A DNA stretch of 64,000 bases from Anaerolineales bacterium (GTDB lineage: Bacteria; Chloroflexota; Anaerolineae; Anaerolineales; Villigracilaceae). A program made the position numbers and the translations under genes. Location: contig JANWWK010000008.1 in the NCBI GenBank assembly GCA_025056175.1, positions 1 through 64,000 on the forward strand, read 5' to 3'. Each line of letters begins with the position of its first letter. Within the stretch, counting starts at the first letter, position 1. The notes beneath the pieces are model-generated. The model saw nothing but the letters and a program-made list of their open reading frames with translations, was not told where the DNA came from and did no database searches. Of this stretch, positions 34,375 through 42,330 are shown piece by piece.

Positions 34375-35352
34375 TCAGCCCACGTCGCGCATCATTCCGC
34401 TTTCTGCAACATCATACCCGCCCAACCGCTGCACCGCCTGCCGAAAAGCAGCAGTGTGAAGCGCCTCAAGCAGAGGAGTCAGGGCGGGTATTTGTTCTTC
34501 TGGCACGACCAGGTCATATCTTTCCTGAAACAGCGGTACAAAATCTAACCCCTGCTGGCGTGCCGCTGCCTCCAACCCAAGCGCAACATCGGCCTGGCCG
34601 CAGGCAATCTGTTCGGCAGCCTCCACATGGGTCGAGACGACCTGCGAATAGCCGGGAATCGCGTCTGCAGGAATCCCCCTGCGTTTCCGTTCCATATCCA
34701 GCCACAGGCGCGTGCCGGAACCAGGATTACGGTTGAGAAAACGCAGGCCGGGCTGAAGCAAGTCTTCCACACCAAGTACTCCGCGCGGGTTGCCAGGCCA
34801 GGTCATCCACCCCTGCGTACGGTGCGCCAGCGTCACCAGGCGGATTGGACGGTCTGGAAACATGCGGCTAACGAAAGGAGTATTGTATTCGCCATTTGCA
34901 TCACACAGATGTGCCCCAGCGAAATGACAAAGCCCCAGGCGAAGGTCTGCCAACCCATCCAGGCTGCCCACGGGCCACAGGAGCAAATTCAGGTGCGGAG
35001 CAAGAAATTCAGCGAGCCATTCCAGCACCAGGTCATGGCTGCCAGCAAAGACCAGCGCAAACCTGTCTCCTTGCGGCAAAATCAGCTCTCGAAAGGCGAA
35101 ACCGCCCGCTCGGGCTCGGTATAACTTCTCTGGCAAGCCGGCGTTCATTCGCACTTCGGCCACTTGCACCAGGCCAATACGCTCCAGCGTGCGGACATGG
35201 TGCTGTACCCACGCCGGGTGTTTGCCTAGAATCCGGCCCAACTGGCTAAGCGTGGCAGCCTGTGCCATTAACAAGCGAAGAATTTCCAAGCGGCGCGGGT
35301 CAGCCAGCAGTTTGATTTGCGCCAGCGAAGAGAGCAAAGCAAACGTTTTCAT
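34375..35352 (-). CDS. ArsR-type HTH regulator fused to a binding-protein-like domain
   Basis: From ATG 35352 the protein has 325 residues. The N-terminus is an ArsR-like winged helix (about 8-90): LLADPRRLEILRLLMAQAATLSQLGRILG, HPAWVQHHVRTLERIGLV. The rest resembles the periplasmic-binding-protein-like domain (PF12727 type) found on molybdate-responsive regulators: GSHDLVLEWLAEFLAP, RFLNRNPGSGTRLWLDMER, VSTHVEAAEQIACGQADVALG. It probably senses a small anion or metabolite and binds DNA. No molybdate transporter is in the window. The ArsR-PBP pairing is unusual (MerR or ModE HTHs are common). No clear SD is seen. Confidence 0.8.
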   Translation of the reverse strand: MKTFALLSSLAQIKLLADPRRLEILRLLMAQAATLSQLGRILGKHPAWVQHHVRTLERIGLVQVAEVRMNAGLPEKLYRARAGGFAFRELILPQGDRFALVFAGSHDLVLEWLAEFLAPHLNLLLWPVGSLDGLADLRLGLCHFAGAHLCDANGEYNTPFVSRMFPDRPIRLVTLAHRTQGWMTWPGNPRGVLGVEDLLQPGLRFLNRNPGSGTRLWLDMERKRRGIPADAIPGYSQVVSTHVEAAEQIACGQADVALGLEAAARQQGLDFVPLFQERYDLVVPEEQIPALTPLLEALHTAAFRQAVQRLGGYDVAESGMMRDVG

Positions 35353-35747
35353 AACTATAGAAGAGATTGAAATTCGACACAAACCCCAACGTCTTTGCGG
35401 TTTTTGCGCCTTTGGGATGGAGAACAGATTTTTCCGATGGCACCTTTAATGAAAAACTTAATACCATTCTAGAGGAAAAAAGAAGATAGTCAAGCAGGAT
35501 GATGCGAATTCACCCCTGCGAAAACAGAGGCAAAAAGTAATCAAAACATCTGGCCGCCCTCACCCCCTCGCACGGGGCTCGCTCAGCTTTCTCCTATAGG
35601 GTTACATAGTTACGGCAAAAAAATTAATGATAAAATCTTCAAATGCTTTGCTGCGCCAGCCCGTTTTCAATCAGAAAACGGGCTGATATTTACGGGCTAA
35701 CCTGACAAGCCTGATAAGCGGCATTTTTCAAATGCAGGAGTAACCAA
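35353..35747 (+). promoter_or_regulatory. metH upstream region with a structured leader candidate
   Basis: No gene is present in these 395 bases. A degenerate copy of the CCCTCACCCC repeat family lies at about 35557-35598. A possible -10 TAAAAT lies at 35631-35636 with TTACGG 15 bases before it. The leader then has an 11-base perfect stem (CAGCCCGTTTT, 35657-35667, with 35675-35685), a short GGCT/AGCC stem (35695-35711), and GCATTT (35721-35726) that can pair either with AAATGC at 35730-35735, next to the SD AGGAG, or with AAATGC at 35641-35646. I cannot match it to the SAM, SAH or cobalamin riboswitches I know. Confidence 0.4.
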
Positions 35748-38700
35748 ATGAACCGAATTTACACCAACCGCCGTTACCTGGATGCACTCGCCGAGCGTGT
35801 TCTCATTTTCGATGGGGCGATGGGCACCAGTTTGCAAAAGCAAAATCTCACCGCCGAACACTTCGGAGGAGAGCAATACAACGGCTGTAACGACTACCTG
35901 GTGATTTCTTACCCCCAGGCGGTCGAGAACGTCCATCGCTCGTTTTTAGAAGTGGGTGTGGATGTGCTGGAAACCGATACTTTCCGTTCCAACCGCCTGA
36001 CCCTGGCAGAATATGGCCTGGCCAACCGTGTTATCGAAATCAACCAGGCAGCGGCACGGCTGGCCAGGCAGCTTGCCGACGAGTATGCCGAAAAGACCGG
36101 TCAACCCCGCTTTGTGGCCGGTTCGATCGGCCCCAGCGGTAAACTTCCCTCTGCCGATGACCCGGAACTCTCGAACATCTCCTTCGATGAACTGGCAGAT
36201 ATCTTCCGCGAGCAAACCGTCGGCCTGATACGCGGCGGGGTGGATGTCGTCCTCATCGAGACGTCACAGGACATCCTGGAAGTGAAAGCCGCCATTCACG
36301 GTATCCTGCGCGCTTTTGAGCAGACGGGCGTCTGGCTGCCGATTCAGGCGCAGGTGACGCTCGATACCAGCGGACGGATGCTGCTTGGCACCGACATCGA
36401 AGCCGCGCTGACCATCCTGGAAGGGCTGCCGATTGATGTCATCGGCCTGAACTGCTCCACCGGTCCCGAACACATGCGCGAACCGATTCGCATTCTCGGT
36501 GAGAGTTCGCGCCTGCCGGTTTCGTGCATTCCCAACGCCGGCTTGCCGCTCAACGTAGATGGGCAGGCCGTCTATCCGCTCGAACCGGAACCGTTCGCCG
36601 AGGCGCTTTTCGAGTTTGTGGAAAAACACAAGATTTCGGTGGTCGGCGGCTGTTGCGGCACCACACCGGCGCATCTTCAGCGGCTGGTGCAAAAACTGCG
36701 CGGACGTCCCCGCCCGCCGCGTCCCATCTTGAACCTGCCGCGCCTGGCCTCCGGCGTGCGCGCTTACGATATGCGCCAGGACCCGCCGCCGTTCCTCATC
36801 GGCGAACGGCTCAACGCTCAGGGCAGCCGTGCCTTCAAGCGACTTCTACTGGCAGAAGATTGGGACGCGATTCTGACGATTGCTCAGGACCAGATTTCCA
36901 ACGGCGCACACGGGTTGGATATTTCCGTTGCCGTCACCGAACGCGCCGATGAACCCTATCTCATGCGCCAGGTGGTGCGAAAACTGGTGACCGCTGGTAT
37001 CGAATTGCCGCTGGTGATAGATACGACCGAGCTGGACGTTCTCGAAACGGCGCTCAAAACCGCGCCGGGGCGCTGTCTCATCAATTCCACGCACTTCGAG
37101 AGCGGCCGCGCCAAAGCCGATAAAGTCTTTCAACTGGCAAAAGAACACAACGCCGCTGTCATCATCCTGACGATTGACGAACAAGGCATGGCAAAAACAC
37201 GCGAGCGCAAACTGGAGGTTGCCAGGCGCATTTACGAGGTGGCCGTGAACGAACACGGCTTATCGCCCTCAGACCTGGTGTTCGATGACCTGACCTTTAC
37301 CCTCGCCACCGGAGACCCGGAATTTGCCAACTCGGCCATCGAAACCATCGAGGGGATTCGTCTCATCAAACAACATCTGCCCGGCGTGCTGACCTCGCTG
37401 GGCGTCTCCAATCTATCCTTTGGATTAGCGCCGCACGCCCGCCCCACGCTGAACTCAGTCATGCTCTATCACTGCGTGCAGGCCGGGTTGGATATGGCGA
37501 TCGTCAACCCGGCACACGTCACGCCGTATGCTGAAATCTCCACCGAGGAGCGCGAACTGGCCGAGGACCTCATCTTCAACCGCCGCCCCGATGCGCTTCA
37601 GCGTTACATCGAGTACTTTGAGGGTCGTAAGGGCAGCGCCCAGAAACAACAAACCGACCCCACCGAAGGGATGACGCCGGCTCAACGCATTCACTGGCGC
37701 ATCGTGGCGCGGCATAAGGAAAATATCGAGGCGGATATTGATGCGTTGATAGAGGCGTTGACCCTCCCCCCCCAACCCCCGACCCTCGCCCCTAACCCCT
37801 CTTCCACAGGGAGAGGGGGACAGGCGCATCCGCGCCTGCCGGCAGAACTCAAAGCCCGCATTCGGGAACTGCGTAAAAACGCTACCGAAGCAGAAGCCTT
37901 CCTGTGGAGCATTCTCCGCAACCGGGCGTTTCACCATTTCAAATTCCGCCGCCAGCATCCAATTGGCAGGTTCATCCTGGATTTCTATTGCCACGCAGCA
38001 CGGCTTGCCATCGAACTGGATGGGTATCCTCACACAACCACAGAACAAAGACAAATGGATGCAGAACGCGACCAGATTTTGCGAGAACAATACGGCGTTG
38101 AGGTACTTCGGTTCTGGAACAAGGATTTGCTCGAAAGCCCCGAAGATACGCTCGAACAAATCTGGAATGCTTTGCAAGCGCGGGTTGTTCCCTCACCCCT
38201 GGCCCCTCTCCCATCGGGAGAGGGGGACTCCCTTCCCCCTTCGGGGGAAGGGACGGGGATGAGGGCACTCCCCCCCTCTCCCGATGGGAGAGGGGAAGGG
38301 GGTGAGGGCGCACCCCCTCTCCCAGCGGGAGAGGGCCGGGGTGAGGGCGCACTCCCTCTCCCACCGGGAGAGGGCCGGGGTGAGGGCGCACCCGGCATGA
38401 CCCGCCACGAAGCCGCCGTTCACATCCTCAACACCGTCCTTCTGCCTGCCATGAAGGAAGTCGGCGACAAATTCGGCGCGGGCGAACTGATTTTACCGTT
38501 CGTTCTGCAATCGGCAGAGGTGATGAAAAAAGCCGTCGCCCATCTGGAAAACTATTTGGAAAAGGTAGAAGGCGTCACCAAAGGCACAGTTGTCCTTGCC
38601 ACCGTGTATGGCGATGTCCATGACATCGGCAAAAACCTGGTCAAAACCATACTGGTCAACAATGGCTACACCGTGATTGATTTGGGCAAACAAGTGCCGG

Positions 38701-39896
38701 CCGAGACCATCATCAGCAAAGCGGTCGAAGTAGATGCCACCGCCATCGGCTTGAGCGCCTTACTGGTCAGCACATCCAAACAAATGCCGCTCATCGTCAA
38801 CGAACTGCACCGACGCGGGTTGAAATTTCCTGTGCTGGTGGGTGGTGCGGCCATCAACCGCCGCTTTGGGCGCAGAATTTTGCAAACTGAGAGCGGTGAC
38901 TACTACGAACCAGGCGTTTTCTACTGTAAAGACGCCTTCGAAGGCCTGGAAACAATGGACATTCTGATAGATGCTTCCCGGCGCCCGGCCTTCCTGGAAA
39001 AAATCCGCCAGGAAGCCGACATGGAACTGGGACGGGCAGCCGCCAAACAGGAACACAGAGAAACCGGAACACGTTCGAACATCACTCCGCAGCCGCTCTC
39101 CCTGCCGAATGGCGTTAACTTCGGCTGGAGAGTTGTCCGCGCCATGCCGCTGGAAATCGTCTTCCAACATCTGAACATCAACGAACTCTACCGCCTTTCG
39201 TGGGGCGCAAAGAACGCTCATGGCGCCGAATGGGAAAAACTGAAAGCCGAATTCGACACCCGTCTGGAACGCATGAAGCGTGAAGCCCTGAAAACCGGCT
39301 GGCTCAAACCGCAGGGTGTCTACGGCTATTTCCCCTGCCAATCGGATGGAGACGACCTCATCATTTACTCCCCTCTCCCTGTGGGAGAGGGGACGGGGAT
39401 GAGGGAGCTGACCCGCTTCGTCTTCCCACGTCAGCCTTATGACGAACATCTGTGCCTGGCCGATTACTTCGCGCCGGTCGACTCGGGCGTGTTTGATGTG
39501 GTCGCCTTCCAGGTCGTCACCGTCGGGCAAAGCGCCACCGAAAAATTCGACGCTCTGCAGGCCGCCAACGACTACACCGAAGCCTATTTCGTGCATGGAC
39601 TGGCCGTCCAGACCGCCGAAGCCACCGCCGAATACCTGCATCGTCACGTGCGCCGTGAGTTAGGATTAGCCGAAGGACAGGGCAAACGCTACTCTTGGGG
39701 TTACCCGGCCATCCCCGACCTGGAAGACCATCGCAAAGTCTTCGACCTGCTTCCTGCCGAGCGGGAGCTGGGCATGACTCTCAGCCCGGCGTATCAGTTA
39801 ATCCCCGAACAATCCACCGCGGCAATTATCGTGCATCACCCGCAGGCAAAGTATTACTCAGTCGGCGAGAGCCGGGTAGAACAGTTGATGCGGTAG
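35748..39896 (+). CDS. metH: Cobalamin-dependent methionine synthase with in-frame DUF559 insertion
   Basis: MetH transfers a methyl group from methyl-tetrahydrofolate to homocysteine through cobalamin. The 1382-residue frame has all four modules. The homocysteine domain (about 1-320) has Zn ligands C236 (GLNCSTGPEH) and C302/C303 (GGCCGTTP). The pterin domain (about 345-620) has GERLNAQGSRAFK and HGLDISVAV. The cobalamin cap and binding domains follow (about 885-1085), with H958 in YGDVHDIGKN and LSALLVSTS. The activation domain (about 1115-1380) has RYSWGYPAIPDL. Between pterin and cobalamin modules, about 211 extra residues (671-882) hold a DUF559 endonuclease domain plus GEG-rich repeats; a short repeat copy lies at about 1208-1219. 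Without them the length is normal. The cobalamin histidine and other ligands are intact, so the enzyme may tolerate the insertions. Confidence 0.93.
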   Translation: MNRIYTNRRYLDALAERVLIFDGAMGTSLQKQNLTAEHFGGEQYNGCNDYLVISYPQAVENVHRSFLEVGVDVLETDTFRSNRLTLAEYGLANRVIEINQAAARLARQLADEYAEKTGQPRFVAGSIGPSGKLPSADDPELSNISFDELADIFREQTVGLIRGGVDVVLIETSQDILEVKAAIHGILRAFEQTGVWLPIQAQVTLDTSGRMLLGTDIEAALTILEGLPIDVIGLNCSTGPEHMREPIRILGESSRLPVSCIPNAGLPLNVDGQAVYPLEPEPFAEALFEFVEKHKISVVGGCCGTTPAHLQRLVQKLRGRPRPPRPILNLPRLASGVRAYDMRQDPPPFLIGERLNAQGSRAFKRLLLAEDWDAILTIAQDQISNGAHGLDISVAVTERADEPYLMRQVVRKLVTAGIELPLVIDTTELDVLETALKTAPGRCLINSTHFESGRAKADKVFQLAKEHNAAVIILTIDEQGMAKTRERKLEVARRIYEVAVNEHGLSPSDLVFDDLTFTLATGDPEFANSAIETIEGIRLIKQHLPGVLTSLGVSNLSFGLAPHARPTLNSVMLYHCVQAGLDMAIVNPAHVTPYAEISTEERELAEDLIFNRRPDALQRYIEYFEGRKGSAQKQQTDPTEGMTPAQRIHWRIVARHKENIEADIDALIEALTLPPQPPTLAPNPSSTGRGGQAHPRLPAELKARIRELRKNATEAEAFLWSILRNRAFHHFKFRRQHPIGRFILDFYCHAARLAIELDGYPHTTTEQRQMDAERDQILREQYGVEVLRFWNKDLLESPEDTLEQIWNALQARVVPSPLAPLPSGEGDSLPPSGEGTGMRALPPSPDGRGEGGEGAPPLPAGEGRGEGALPLPPGEGRGEGAPGMTRHEAAVHILNTVLLPAMKEVGDKFGAGELILPFVLQSAEVMKKAVAHLENYLEKVEGVTKGTVVLATVYGDVHDIGKNLVKTILVNNGYTVIDLGKQVPAETIISKAVEVDATAIGLSALLVSTSKQMPLIVNELHRRGLKFPVLVGGAAINRRFGRRILQTESGDYYEPGVFYCKDAFEGLETMDILIDASRRPAFLEKIRQEADMELGRAAAKQEHRETGTRSNITPQPLSLPNGVNFGWRVVRAMPLEIVFQHLNINELYRLSWGAKNAHGAEWEKLKAEFDTRLERMKREALKTGWLKPQGVYGYFPCQSDGDDLIIYSPLPVGEGTGMRELTRFVFPRQPYDEHLCLADYFAPVDSGVFDVVAFQVVTVGQSATEKFDALQAANDYTEAYFVHGLAVQTAEATAEYLHRHVRRELGLAEGQGKRYSWGYPAIPDLEDHRKVFDLLPAERELGMTLSPAYQLIPEQSTAAIIVHHPQAKYYSVGESRVEQLMR
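37761..38392 (+). mobile_element. DUF559 (Vsr-like) endonuclease element inserted in frame in metH
   Basis: Residues 697-814 of MetH (37836-38189) form a complete DUF559 domain: ELKARIRELRKNATEAEAFLW, FHHFKFRRQHPIGRFILDFYC with D745, LAIELDGYPH with E756 and D758, EVLRFWNKDLL. This is the PD-(D/E)XK nuclease fold of Vsr. It is bounded on the left by CCCTCTTCCACAGGGAGAGGGGG-type palindromes and on the right by a five-unit array. About 632 bases (a multiple of three within the uncertainty of the ends) keep the frame open. It is the sole evident mobile-type element of the window. No separate SD or start is needed, but a free domain could be made from internal starts. Confidence 0.75.
38190..38392 (+). 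repeat. Five-unit GC-rich palindromic repeat array in metH
   Basis: Units of the form CCCTCTCCC-NNN-GGGAGAGGG followed by a GGTGAGGGCGCAC-type tail are repeated. The last two (38315-38352 and 38354-38391) have a 39-base period (13 codons) and differ at two or three bases. They encode GEG-rich linkers such as PLPPGEGRGEGA. Units are palindromic, can fold into hairpins, and stay in frame. Confidence 0.85.
39370..39405 (+). repeat. Single repeat copy inserted in frame in the MetH activation domain
   Basis: CCCTCTCCCTGTGGGAGAGG followed by GGACGGGGATGAGGG matches a unit of the 38190-38392 array; GGGACGGGGATGAGGG is shared exactly with 38251-38266. It encodes SPLPVGEGTGMR in the loop after DDLIIY, where E. 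coli MetH has a short surface loop. Confidence 0.8.
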
Positions 39897-39919
39897 CATA
39901 CAGGAAAACCAAAGAGTAT

Positions 39920-39950
39920 CCTTCCTGTGAGAACAGACTGGAAGGTTTTT
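39920..39950 (+). terminator. Probable terminator after metH
   Basis: CCTTCC-N14-GGAAGG followed by TTTTT, 24 bases beyond the metH stop. Confidence 0.55.
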
Positions 39951-39960
39951 CGCGCGCGTC

Positions 39961-39990
39961 TTGTCAGGTCTGCCCCTCTGGTGCTATAAT
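39961..39990 (+). promoter_or_regulatory. efp promoter
   Basis: TTGTCA, 18 bases, TATAAT, with a 5' leader of about 57 bases before the efp ATG. Its place shows that an in-frame efp start at 39961 is not used. Confidence 0.75.
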
Positions 39991-40053
39991 CGCGCCCGCT
40001 CCAACCGGCAAATCAGCAAGAAACGCAAAAGGTTAGAAAACGAGGAAAGACTC

Positions 40054-40611
40054 ATGATTGATGTAAACGATTTACGCAAGGGTGTCACGTTCGAGTATGA
40101 TGGGCAGTTGTTCAAAGTGTTGGAATATAGCCATCACAAACCGGGACGCGGTAACGCTACCATTCGTGTCAAAGCACGCAACCTGCGCACCGGTGCCAAC
40201 ATCGAAAAGACCTTCCAATCCGGCGACCGCGTTCCAGAAGCCAGCCTGGATTTTCACAACGCGCAATACCTCTACAACGATGGCGACATGTACTACTTCA
40301 TGGACAACGAAACCTTCGACCAATCGGCCATCCGTGCAGATGTTATCGGTGAAAGCGCCAAATTCCTGAAGGAAGGCATGGAGTGCAAACTGACCTTCTA
40401 CAAGGGTGAACCGCTGGATGTGGAAATGCCTAACACTGTGGATTTGGTCGTAGAATATGCTGAAACAGCAGTGCGTGGCGATACCGCCACCAACGTCACC
40501 AAAAAAGTACGCACCGAAACAGGCGTTGAAGTGCAATGCCCCAGCTTCGTCAAAGCCGGCGATGTCATCCGTGTAGATACGCGCACAGGGGAATACATCA
40601 CCCGTGTCTAG
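40054..40611 (+). CDS. efp: Translation elongation factor P
   Basis: EF-P relieves ribosome stalling at proline runs. The 185-residue protein starts MIDVNDLRKGVTFEYDGQLF at the ATG at 40054 (SD GAGGAAAG), which is correct family length. Domain I ends at about 65 and has the tip loop HHKPGRGNATIR, where the residue at the E. coli Lys34 position is Arg. This could be unmodified or modified by a mechanism different from EpmA/EpmB, and neither epmA, epmB nor earP is in the window. Domain III ends VRTETGVEVQCPSFVKAGDVIRVDTRTGEYITRV. A terminator follows. Confidence 0.96.
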   Translation: MIDVNDLRKGVTFEYDGQLFKVLEYSHHKPGRGNATIRVKARNLRTGANIEKTFQSGDRVPEASLDFHNAQYLYNDGDMYYFMDNETFDQSAIRADVIGESAKFLKEGMECKLTFYKGEPLDVEMPNTVDLVVEYAETAVRGDTATNVTKKVRTETGVEVQCPSFVKAGDVIRVDTRTGEYITRV

Positions 40612-40660
40612 TCTGGCAGAGTAGTTCCCAACCATCTCCGACATTAAAATTTGGCTAACA

Positions 40661-40692
40661 AGCCCCGGAAAACCCATCCGGGGCTTTCGTTT
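40661..40692 (+). terminator. Intrinsic terminator after efp
   Basis: AGCCCCGG-N9-CCGGGGCT followed by TTCGTTTC. Confidence 0.75.
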
Positions 40693-40740
40693 CGATGTTA
40701 AAATGCACTGTCGAAACCACCCAACCACTTTTTCAATCAC

Positions 40741-41070
40741 ATGCGTACCCCCTCTGGCATAGACTGCCCCCACTTCTACGGCGATTACTTTCGCGGACGT
40801 TCAATAGAAGAATGCCGCCTGCTAAAAGCCGCCGGGCAAACATGGTCACCCGATTTGTGCAAAACCTGCCCGGTGCCGGGCATCGCCCGCGCCAATGCCT
40901 GCGAACACCTGCAACTGAAACCGGTCATTGGCCGTCCTCTGAGCGCCATGTTCATGCGCCGCGTACAAATCAGCGCCTATTGCGCCAAAACCAGACGCAA
41001 CGTCAAAGAGCCGCACATCGGTTGCGGCGAATGTCATCCTTTACCACCCATCTTCGACACATCATCATGA
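40741..41070 (+). CDS. Small cysteine-rich protein of unknown function
   Basis: The 109-residue protein has eight cysteines in likely metal-binding spacing: CPHFYGDYFRGRSIEEC near the N-terminus, LCKTCPVPGIARANAC in the middle, and YCAK, GCGEC near the end. A zinc or iron-sulfur site is plausible. The middle HLQLKPVIG segment is not a family I know. It overlaps the HAD-DinB gene start by four bases (ATGA), so the two proteins probably act together. Confidence 0.7.
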   Translation: MRTPSGIDCPHFYGDYFRGRSIEECRLLKAAGQTWSPDLCKTCPVPGIARANACEHLQLKPVIGRPLSAMFMRRVQISAYCAKTRRNVKEPHIGCGECHPLPPIFDTSS

Positions 41071-42263
41071 CCATCCATCTGCTCTTCGACCTCGACGACA
41101 CCCTGCTAGACTCGAACATCGAAGCCCTGATACCAGTGTACTTTCAGAAGCTCACCGCCCACCTGGCCGACCTTGTGCCACCCGACCGGATGCTTCAGGA
41201 ACTGACGCGCTCGACGATGACAATGTACCGGAACACGCGCCCCGACCAGACGCTGGAAGAAGTCTTCAGCGCAGCGTTCTACCCCCCGCTTGGCACCAGC
41301 CGCGAGGCGCTGGCCGAACGAATCGAACAGTTTTACGATGAAATTTTCCCCACCCTTCAACCGCTTACCCGTCCACGCCCCGAAGCGATTGAACTGGTAG
41401 AATGGGCATTCTCGCAGGGGTGGACGCTTTCGGTTGCGACCGACCCGCTCTTTCCGCGCAAAGCCATTTTACATCGCCTGCGCTGGGCCGGTTTGCCGCC
41501 AGAAACTTACCCTTTCCGCCTGATTTCGGATTTTGAAACCTTTCACTTCGCCAAAGCAACCGTGGCCTTCTTCCCTGAATTTCTCGGTCATCTTGGATGG
41601 GATGGAGAAAGTCCTGTACTGATGATTGGAGACAGCATCGAGCGGGATGTCATCCCTGCGCGGCAAGCCGGAATCCCCGTCTTCTGGCTGCGCACTGAAG
41701 GCCAGACCGCCCCCGAAGCAGAGGGTATCCCCCAGGGGACACTGACCGACTTACGAAGATTTCTCGAAACACTGAAAGCCTCGCCACCCAAACCTGATAG
41801 CGCCTGCCCAGTCGCTCTGCTGGCCGCGCTACAAGCCGGGCCGGCGCTGTTACATCACTGCACCCGCATCACTCCACCAGCAAAATGGTCTGTACGCCCC
41901 GCACAGGACCAATGGGCTCTGACCGAGATAATCTGTCACTTGCGTGACGTAGATACCGAAGTGAACCTGCCACGTATCGAATCCGTTCTGCGTGAGGAAA
42001 ACCCCATCCTGACCGGACAAGACACCGACCTTTGGGCTGAACAACGCCAATACATTCAGGAAGACGGTGCCACTGCGTTTGGGGAGTTCGTCTCTGCACG
42101 TATCCGCCTGGTCGAACGGCTGAAGTCGCTGCCCCCGCACGCATGGGAACGGCCTGCCCGTCACACCATCTTTGGCCCGACCCATCTGCGAGAACTCGTC
42201 GGCTTCATGGTGCAACACGACCAGGCGCACATTCAGCAGGCCAGAGAAGCAATTGCATCATAA
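41067..42263 (+). CDS. HAD hydrolase fused to a DinB-like domain
   Basis: The 398-residue protein starts at ATG 41067. The N-terminal half (about 1-235) is a HAD phosphatase: nucleophile LLFDLDDTLLDS (catalytic D in motif I), SVATDP (motif II), RKAILHRL and LMIGDSIERDVIPARQAG (motif IV). The C-terminal half (about 255-398) is a DinB/YfiT-like four-helix bundle with metal-type histidines EIICHLRD and VQHDQAHIQQ. HAD plus DinB is an unusual pairing; DinB-type domains often act in thiol or metal-linked transferase or hydrolase reactions. The substrate is unknown. Confidence 0.87.
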   Translation: MTIHLLFDLDDTLLDSNIEALIPVYFQKLTAHLADLVPPDRMLQELTRSTMTMYRNTRPDQTLEEVFSAAFYPPLGTSREALAERIEQFYDEIFPTLQPLTRPRPEAIELVEWAFSQGWTLSVATDPLFPRKAILHRLRWAGLPPETYPFRLISDFETFHFAKATVAFFPEFLGHLGWDGESPVLMIGDSIERDVIPARQAGIPVFWLRTEGQTAPEAEGIPQGTLTDLRRFLETLKASPPKPDSACPVALLAALQAGPALLHHCTRITPPAKWSVRPAQDQWALTEIICHLRDVDTEVNLPRIESVLREENPILTGQDTDLWAEQRQYIQEDGATAFGEFVSARIRLVERLKSLPPHAWERPARHTIFGPTHLRELVGFMVQHDQAHIQQAREAIAS

Positions 42264-42330
42264 CCACGTGTGGCATACGGTTTCACCGCCCAAAAGCCTT
42301 ACACAGGATGATACTACAAGAAGAAACCCC

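Noticed and set aside
35600-35747. Cobalamin or SAM riboswitch before metH
   Set aside because: I could not find the conserved cores of either class; only unassigned hairpins remain.
38190-38392. Repeat array as a CRISPR
   Set aside because: The units are contiguous or nearly so, vary in sequence, code in frame within metH, and have no unique spacers or cas genes nearby.
39961-40053. N-terminal extension of EF-P
   Set aside because: The bases form a consensus promoter, and the ATG at 40054 gives the standard EF-P length.
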